DNA of 15,150 nt from Ichthyophonus hoferi (Eukaryota; Opisthokonta; Ichthyosporea; Ichthyophonida; Ichthyophonidae). The position numbers were made by a program, and so were the translations under genes. The notes under the pieces were generated by a model. That model was given only the letters and a program-made list of their open reading frames with translations. It made no database searches and was not told where the DNA came from. The stretch covers positions 8,572-23,721 of the forward strand of contig NAOQ01000646.1 of assembly GCA_002751075.1 (NCBI GenBank), written 5' to 3'. Below, piece by piece: positions 9,411 through 15,150 of the stretch; the first letter of the stretch is position 1; each line of letters begins with the position of its first letter.

Positions 9411-10470
9411 ACATAGCGAGTTCCAAAAAAAATCAAATCGCCTGACGGCTGTTACAGAGGTCTAGAAATAATTCCTATCCTATATTATTTTGTATTCTAG
9501 GAATTATATAATATCTTATTATATTGCATTGTCTTTTATGATATTTTCTCTTAGGTTTTTATGTTATATTAATTATGTTGTATTGGAAATGGAACCTGAT
9601 AATCCAATTCTGATAGATCCTTACTAAACTGACTCTTTAGCTAATCACCTCATAGGTACAAACATTGCTTGGTGTCAGTAAAAAGGAAACATTGAACACT
9701 TTGGTTCCAAAGTATGTATTGTAATTTATTGTATTTTATTATACATATGGCAGTGCTTATATTATTTTGTATGGTATCGTGTTATAACATTATATTATAT
9801 TATGTGATATTATGGAATACTATATGATATTATATTACATTTTATTGCATTTTTCGATATCATCTATTAGGTTTTATATTATGTTGTATTGCGTTGTATT
9901 GTATTATATTTTGTTATACTCACGACAGTTCAAGTCCTATGTGGAATCCGGACAAAATGGCCCAAGGCCCTATGTCAAACCGTTTACTAATTAACCAGAG
10001 AATACTAAATAAGCTTTAATCAAACATTAAAGTCAGATATCTGAACTTTCATACTATGATAGCTGTATAGTTACATTGCGTACACTATTATTGCCCAAGC
10101 AATAGTCTTAGTAAGCCTACATCCAAGGGATGTAGATTATAAATTTATAGTGTTGGAAATAATAAGTCAAGACAGGCGCGCTCCTATGACCTATATTCGT
10201 TTAGAAGGAGAGAGAATACCAAATTAAAGGGCATTTTAAAGTGTCCTTTTGCATACACGGAGTACAGATATGCTAAGACACATTTTTATTATTAAACAAG
10301 TCAGCAGAACTTGGTTTAGGTACAATGACTAAGCAATGTGCTATCTGGACTCCAACATATAATCTGAAATGGCTTATTAAATAGTTGCAGGATCTCTACT
10401 ATTGACTGGTTCAATTTTGATATATCATCTTAGATTGCCGTTTAACAACAATAGATTGCACTAGCTATTT
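9411..10470. other. Intergenic AT-rich DNA with T-rich pentamer repeats
   Basis: No supported gene. Positions about 9720-9930 hold imperfect TTGTAT/TTATA/TATTA units. The apparent small open frame there is Tyr/Leu/Ile-rich repeat translation. A short inverted repeat, CTACATCC..GGATGTAG, lies near 10117-10136. Confidence 0.5.
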
Positions 10471-10473
10471 CCC

Positions 10474-10545
10474 CAGGCTAAATATGTAATAATAATTGAT
10501 AATAATGTTAAATGTTTATAGCTATAAAAATAAATTCTTTAAATA
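10474..10545 (+). repeat. Diverged dispersed repeat, copy A
   Basis: This stretch aligns without gaps to 12214-12285 at roughly 75% identity by eye. The best part is around TAGCTATA (about 10518-10526 against 12258-12266). Identity falls off on both sides. It may be a remnant of an unnamed repeat family, or part of one older element that also holds the foldback between the copies. Confidence 0.45.
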
Positions 10546-10774
10546 TTTGTTTAAACACTTCCCCTTGGCCTAGGCGGATTATTTCACCTAAGGCATAAAA
10601 ATATGAAAAGGAATATGAAAAGAATCTAAACATGGTGAATACTTAGCTGTAGGCTTGTCGCTCACTAAATGGACTAAATTATTCCTGATGACATTCAGAA
10701 GTGACTGTAGCATGGGACCCAATGTAAAACAAACGGGTGATAGTTTACCAAACTGTATGCTAAATGTTCTTACT

Positions 10775-10852
10775 CACTCTGGCTCTGACTCTGACTCTTT
10801 TTTAGCCTCCAACTCTGACTCTGGCTCTGTTTTAGACTCCAACTCTGGCGTC
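10775..10852 (+). repeat. ACTCTG hexamer array
   Basis: Units of (A/G)CTCTG and ACTCCA are arranged in two larger blocks, each passing through a TTTTAG spacer. One frame reads as Ser-Asp/Ser-Asn repeats, but it lacks an ATG start before the array and has no recognisable domain, so I treat it as non-coding. Confidence 0.6.
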
Positions 10853-11133
10853 TGGCGGCTGATGGTTAAGATGATATATGGGTGTTACCCAGTTTTTTTA
10901 CACGTTAATTTGGCGTGACTTTGATGATGAAAATGTTGATATTTCAAATGCAGATTTGAAGACAGTGTGTAGGTGTAATTAAATTGAGTTTCCACACGTA
11001 GAGGTCAGTGGACAGTAGTTGTAAGGTTGAGGTGAATGGCTTCAACCTTCATGTATCATTGACTTCATATCATTACCAGGTTTGTGACCATGATAAGCTA
11101 TTTAAGCTTTCCTTGGTGCTATATTAGACAATT

Positions 11134-11467
11134 GGAAATCCTGACAGCTGTGGAAAAATCGTGTCAAAGAATGTAAACTAGTAGATATTGTGTATGTATT
11201 GATAAGATAGAGTGGTAAGATACGGATATCAGGGATAAGGAAATAAACAGTTTCTTAAGATGATCATGTTATCTGGACCCAATTAATCAATATTACATAA
11301 TTGGACTAAACAACATGATCATCTTAAGAAACTGTTTATTTCCCTATCCTTGATATCCGTATCTTATCACTCTATCCTATCAATACATACACTGTATCTT
11401 ATCTATTACATACACTGTATCTACTTGTTTGCATTCTTCGACAAGTCGCTAGAACTGACAGAGTTTC
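11134..11467. mobile_element. Foldback (long inverted repeat) element, MITE-like
   Basis: The inner arms 11191-11270 and 11312-11391 are reverse complements over 80 bases with four differences, all transitions (95%). A 41-base loop (11271-11311) contains a further small CCAATTA/TAATTGG inverted pair. The homology continues outward more weakly, through an AAGAATG(T/C)AAAC block, to about 11134 and 11467, giving about 330 bp in all. The right arm carries an extra 23-base repeat. There is no coding capacity. I could not identify target-site duplications or a superfamily. Alternatives are a palindrome born by inverted duplication or a long hairpin RNA gene. Confidence 0.8.
11384..11422 (+). repeat. 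23-base tandem duplication in the right arm of the foldback
   Basis: TACATACACTGTATCT occurs at 11384-11399 and again at 11407-11422, a period of 23. The left arm has only one (diverged) equivalent near 11183-11198, so the duplication arose in one arm after the inverted repeat formed. Confidence 0.8.
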
Positions 11468-11880
11468 TGATACATGCTGTATAAACAATTAAATGATCCA
11501 GGTGCCTTTAACCAAATTGACCCTAAGGGGGTTACAATAGTTAACTAGGGAGAGGGGGTCGTTTAGTATTTTCTAAGAAAAAATTCATAATCAAGACAGC
11601 AATGTTTTGTGATTTGTCCCAGAAGAAAAAAATGAAACACACAAAAGGATTGTACATGGATAGGCATACAATAAAGTATTTAGAATTTCATGCTAAATCA
11701 AATAAGACACCAATTACTGCTCATACAAAATTGAAGAACAGATCTTTCTTTCAAGGAAAAAGGAATAAAATTTAGTGTCTTGGATTCTATCAAACGGAAG
11801 TTGGTTTATATTGCATTCCACATAAACGTGTGATGTTACGTGTATATTGAAATAATCGCTTTAAGAGGTAGTATCTAATG

Positions 11881-11888
11881 TATATAAG
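11881..11888 (+). promoter_or_regulatory. TATA-box candidate (TATATAAG) for the small gene at 11944
   Basis: TATATAAG lies 63 bases before the ATG at 11944, leaving room for transcription to start near 11910 and a leader of about 30 bases. TATA-like words are frequent in this AT-rich DNA, so support comes mainly from the spacing. Confidence 0.3.
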
Positions 11889-11943
11889 ATGTGCACTTGA
11901 ATTATCCTAAAAACAAGAAATCTAGAGCATAAAATAATAAAAA

Positions 11944-12171
11944 ATGGGTTTTTTCTTTCTCAAGACACTTATAATTATACATACCATGATAGCATTCCCT
12001 GTAACCAAAACCAATATGGAATATTGTAGTATGTATCAAAATGGACTGGGAACCTATAGGTACTCCAGAAATAAGATTACTAAAATAGATGTACTTAGAT
12101 TAAAGACTTCAGAGCGGTATGCCAAGTTAATTATTTCTAAGATAATCATTGTTCGAAAAAGGAATACTTAA
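11944..12171 (+). CDS. Possible small secreted protein, 75 aa, unrecognised
   Basis: A 75-codon frame begins with a true ATG in good context (A at -3, G at +4). Residues 2-18 are strongly hydrophobic (GFFFLKTLIII..MIAFPV) and look like a signal peptide, with possible cleavage after about residue 19. The mature part has one Cys, two YxRY/YSR-like segments, many Lys/Arg and a basic end (VRKRNT). A TATA-like word lies 63 bases upstream. A perfect 14-bp hairpin overlaps the stop codon, and ATTAAA follows at 12247-12252. I recognise no family. The frame could be chance in AT-rich DNA, where Ile/Phe/Lys-rich strings are common. Confidence 0.3.
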   Translation: MGFFFLKTLIIIHTMIAFPVTKTNMEYCSMYQNGLGTYRYSRNKITKIDVLRLKTSERYAKLIISKIIIVRKRNT

Positions 12172-12190
12172 TGAATTTAAGTATTCCTTT
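12158..12190. repeat. Perfect 14-bp hairpin with 5-base loop at the end of the small frame
   Basis: AAAGGAATACTTAA (12158-12171) and TTAAGTATTCCTTT (12177-12190) are exact reverse complements around the loop TGAAT. The left arm contains the last codons and the TAA stop of the 11944 frame. It is not the histone 3' stem-loop. It could be a 3' processing structure or a small palindromic insertion. Confidence 0.85.
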
Positions 12191-12213
12191 ATGTAAATAT
12201 AGTTATTATTCTT

Positions 12214-12285
12214 CAGACTACATATAACATAGTAATTCTTAATAATATTAAATAATTATAGCTATATAATGAAATATCTAAATTA
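12214..12285 (+). repeat. Diverged dispersed repeat, copy B
   Basis: Partner of 10474-10545 in direct orientation, 1740 bases away in the same register. It lies just after the hairpin at 12158-12190. The shared part includes CAG(G/A)CTA, AATAAT(G/A)TTAAAT and TTATAGCTATA. Confidence 0.45.
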
Positions 12286-12391
12286 ATTAAACATTTCTTT
12301 GTCAAACAAATATTGATACTGGTTTAGTACTGCATAAGGCGATCCCGCTAAATGCCAATGTTCAGAGACTGGAATTGGTTAGGTAACCATT

Positions 12392-12409
12392 CATATATAT
12401 ATATATATG
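12392..12409. repeat. (TA)n microsatellite
   Basis: A short run of TA units in intergenic DNA. Confidence 0.85.
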
Positions 12410-13372
12410 AGTTTATCGTATCTACTACCATACTAACATGAACGCATTGCTTTTAATTGGTCCAACTCTGGGCTGGGGTAGTATCTTTGTCCTAATAAGA
12501 AAAATGTTGCATCATTTTATTTTTTATTGTATTTACTTTATGCCCGTTAAAACCAATATTAAGAATAATAATAATAATTATTGTTTCTGTAATAAATGAG
12601 TAAATATAAAATAAAATGTAACCTCAATCAAAATAGTAGCCCGTGGAAGACCACAGAGAATGGTATACTGCTACTATATATTGCTGCAATCTCTAAAATA
12701 TGTAGATTATATACGATGGCACATTACTTTACGAATATTTATTATAGTACATAAATTTATGCATATATCTACTCTTACGTGTGAGAAAAATAGTCATTGA
12801 GGTTTTTTGTCAAATATAACTACAAGTATAACAGATGAAAAAACACTTATTTTCTAAATTAGTTAATTACTTAACACTAGGCTATTAATAGTCTTGATTT
12901 AAACAGATAATTAATAATCTTATTATCAAGTAGTCTATATATAGCATGCTATAGTTAAAAAAAAGTATAACATGCCTCTGTGACAGGAACCTGCTTCTTG
13001 TTTTTTTGCAGTTACACTGCATAAAGCTCTTTCACTATTACGTGATTCTCTGCTTGCAATTGCCGGCTGTCATTCATAATGGGCGATATAACAACTACAC
13101 AAACGGAAATTGCCCTTTTGCACCACAATATAATAAAATTTGGCAATTGATTGACTAAATTTTAAGCTCAAAACAAAGGTCAGGTCCTTTTTCGGGCTGA
13201 AGCTACACTACATCGTGATAAAAGTCAATTTAAGCCAAAGAAAAACTTGTATGGGGTTAGGTGGGCAGTTAATATTTATGAATCTGAGTTGAGATATATT
13301 AACAGTGATCTATGTGTGTATTCGTCTATGTAATTTAATAGACTTAGTCCAAATGGTATCTAATATACAGTG
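12410..13372. other. AT-rich intergenic DNA downstream of the BTB gene, no gene seen
   Basis: No protein-like frame and no RNA gene are visible. A T-run followed by GCAG near 13001-13010 looks like a splice acceptor on the plus strand, but no exon-like sequence follows. Confidence 0.5.
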
Positions 13373-13378
13373 TTTATT
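13373..13378 (-). promoter_or_regulatory. Candidate polyadenylation signal (AATAAA) of the BTB gene
   Basis: AATAAA on the minus strand, about 40 bases beyond the TAG stop (13419-13417). Position and exact consensus fit, and it supports the gene being transcribed on the minus strand with its 3' end here. Confidence 0.55.
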
Positions 13379-13416
13379 GACAATATTTTACGTAAATTTT
13401 ATCTATGACAGCTGGC

Positions 13417-14212
13417 CTAATCAACAAGCTCAACCATATCACATTTGTTGAGCATTAGCACAGAAAAACGGTATATGCATCCAGTGGGCACCATATATGC
13501 GGTCCCATAGCCAGTGCCATGGACAGCAAACAAGATCTTGCCCTTTTTCCCCAGTCTCACTCCTACCTCTGCTCCAACAACTAATCCACCATTAAGGCTG
13601 TCATAAGGCTTATGATACACCCCTACGGACCCGGAATCAAGGGTTTGGTTGAGGCATTCAAAGTGCCACCCATGGTATAGATGATTGTTCTTCCTGGATT
13701 GGCCAATAGTTATGGGTGCTAAGCTAATCTTAATGTCACTAGAACTCGTGAGGGCAACCAAACAAATGTTTTGCACTATCAGGTCTCACCACTGGGCCAA
13801 GGATCGTGTGAAAAGAACCATCATAATACGTACACATTGCTTGTTTGCCGCCGTCATATAGCTTGTAGTTTGACATTGATGAGAATTTGTTTTCAATTGA
13901 TACTAAGCTGTTAACAAGGACGGTAAGAGAGTAGAATTTGGCCTCAATAACTGAATCCCTACGATCTGAAATAGAAAGCACGTTCATATCTGGCATATCT
14001 CCGCGCAGATAATTAAAAATATGGCGGAAAATGGTAGGGTCTCTGTCGATAAAAATAGGATCTCCGTTATACTGCTCAGTGTACCAGCGTTTAGAAAGCA
14101 TTGCCTCACAAAATGATCTCTTTGCTAAATTAAAGATGAGGGTGTCAATGGTTGTACAAAAAAGAGTACCCCCTATGTTGAGGCTGATATACGAGTGTGT
14201 GTGGGATTTCTT
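13417..14212 (-). CDS. BTB/T1 (KCTD-type) protein with a possible SPRY-like C-terminal half, 5' end incomplete
   Basis: The N-terminal part (14212 to about 13920) matches the KCTD-type T1/BTB domain: SLNIGGTLFCTTIDTL (family LNVGGT.F.TT..TL), GDPIFIDRDPTIFRHIFNYLRG (family FIDRDGT.FR.ILN.LRDG), then EAKFYSL (AEFYQL). BTB/T1 domains form oligomers and many KCTD proteins are cullin-3 adaptors. A frame change follows. One frame stops at 13739-13741 and the rest lies in a second frame to the stop at 13417. A 61-base GT-AG intron (13789-13729, donor GTGAGA, weak acceptor ATTAAG) would join them in phase; otherwise a frameshift has broken the gene. The C-terminal half (GLVVGAEVGVRLGKKGKILFAV..YRFSVLM..DMVEL) faintly resembles a SPRY domain (inference). 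At the 5' side an in-frame TAG (14215-14213) precedes the domain with no usable ATG, so either TAG is a splice acceptor and a first exon lies upstream, or the gene is 5'-truncated. About 244 residues are visible. Confidence 0.7.
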
Positions 14213-14219
14213 CTATTTG

Positions 14220-14461
14220 GTGACATTTGTGAGATCGTAGTAAAGTCGTTGAAGTAATAAATTAATTTTATATGCTATGTCGTTAATGTTAGCTAACTCG
14301 GTGACATTGTGTGGTTGTCGTAGAGTCGTTGAAGTAATAGATTAATTTTATATGCCGTGTTGTTGATGTTAGCTAACTTAGTAACATTTGTGTGATCGTC
14401 ACAGAGTCGTTGAAGTAATAAATTAATTTTATATGCCGTGTCGTTAATATTAGCTAACTTG
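14220..14461. repeat. Three tandem copies of an 81-bp unit beside the BTB exon
   Basis: The copies are about 14220-14300 (81), 14301-14380 (80) and 14381-14461 (81). All share GTCGTTGAAGTAAT, TTAATTTTATATGC and GTTAGCTAACT. The differences are scattered substitutions plus one missing base in the middle copy. On the minus strand each unit is 27 codons reading like KLANIN(D/N)TAYKINLLLQRL. An ATG at 14478 opens this frame, and the first copy runs in the same frame as the BTB exon up to the TAG at 14215. It could be an expanded coding repeat of a lost or skipped first exon, or a non-coding minisatellite. Confidence 0.85.
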
Positions 14462-14478
14462 TAAATATAATTAGGCAT

Positions 14479-15150
14479 AATGGTGGAAACAAGAATATTG
14501 CCTTAAAAGCTCAAAGCCAAAACATCGTCGCAAAGCATATTATGTATATAATATGTTGAGATGGTAATTGATTGCAAAACAATTATATAATATGCATGGA
14601 CAATAAATTGCTATAGTTAATAGTATTAATAATTAATGGTCAAATACAATTAAAAACATTAGGATTTTTCCGATGTACTGTCTCTCAAGATGTAATACAT
14701 GAATGTTTTGTCATTAAAAATAATGCAAGTTAATCCTGGGATACCTGAGATCAAGATTTTGATTTTCAGTTCAAATTGAATTGACTGGAGCAATAAATAT
14801 CATAGGTTAAATTGGGTTAATTTGATTCGACAAATACGACGTAGTTTTAATTGCCCACTAGATTTATAGTTAATAAAAACATGTTGAATCATATAGTTAT
14901 ACTATAAAGGTAATTCTTCTATTGTTTAACATTTTAGTGTTACATTGTATTGAGGTACTAGTTGCGTCATTATTTTGCACACTCCAACTTGATTCTTATT
15001 AACCTTCAAAACTCATTTGAGTAATTATGATTAAGCAAAAAGACAATCAGATAGACAGGGTGTAATTAACTGTATAGACTATGACGAATATTTTACTGGC
15101 TTTGAATGAATGATATTCACAAATCTAATAACTAATTCAAAATAACCTGA
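14479..15150. other. AT-rich DNA, nothing recognised
   Basis: About 670 bases with no long frame, no RNA gene and no clear repeat. If the BTB gene has an upstream first exon or promoter, it should lie here or beyond the window. Confidence 0.5.

Noticed and set aside
9812-9994. 60-codon Tyr/Leu-rich plus-strand frame
   Set aside because: Falls on the T-rich pentamer array and shows no protein features beyond repeat composition.
10655-10918. 87-codon frame with Ser-Asp repeats
   Set aside because: It starts at TTG and not ATG, and its only notable part is the ACTCTG microsatellite.
14220-14461. CRISPR-like array
   Set aside because: The three 81-bp units are contiguous and similar throughout with no distinct spacers, and the window is eukaryotic.

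Overview
This is an AT-rich eukaryotic nuclear window. It carries spliceosomal introns, intronic and intergenic microsatellites, AATAAA/ATTAAA-type signals and a copia-type retrotransposon fossil. I cannot place the species. The hexokinase resembles plant and fungal enzymes at least as much as animal ones (for example LPxTEYD after the NVEW motif). The KCTD-type BTB gene is commonest in animals and their relatives. The short telomere-like tract mixes TTAGGG and TTTAGGG units. An early-branching animal or other holozoan, an amoebozoan, or an alga/plant all remain possible.

Layout. Positions 1-3221 are mostly non-coding, with a telomere-like tract near 385-425 and a copia integrase fossil at about 628-823. 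Positions 3222-8914 (minus strand) hold the main gene, a 12-exon hexokinase-family gene whose exons join in frame through 11 GT-AG introns into 483 residues. Nearly every longer intron carries its own microsatellite. Positions 8915-13416 are about 4.5 kb of intergenic DNA. It holds a CCAAT-box cluster near the hexokinase 5' end, a large foldback element (about 11134-11467), a diverged pair of direct repeats, and one possible small secreted-protein gene (11944-12171) that ends in a perfect hairpin. Positions 13417-14212 (minus strand) hold a BTB/T1 (KCTD-type) gene with a possible SPRY-like C-terminal half. Its 5' side abuts three tandem 81-bp repeats (14220-14461). Positions 14462-15150 show nothing I can name.

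The strongest observation is that the hexokinase-like protein keeps the whole fold and an unbroken reading frame but has lost most ATP-phosphate-binding residues and several glucose-binding residues. It also begins with a hydrophobic anchor. It looks like a membrane-attached, probably non-catalytic hexokinase relative, comparable in principle to the plant HKL proteins, and a sugar-sensing or scaffold role is a guess. I see no operon-like or functional link between the genes in the window.
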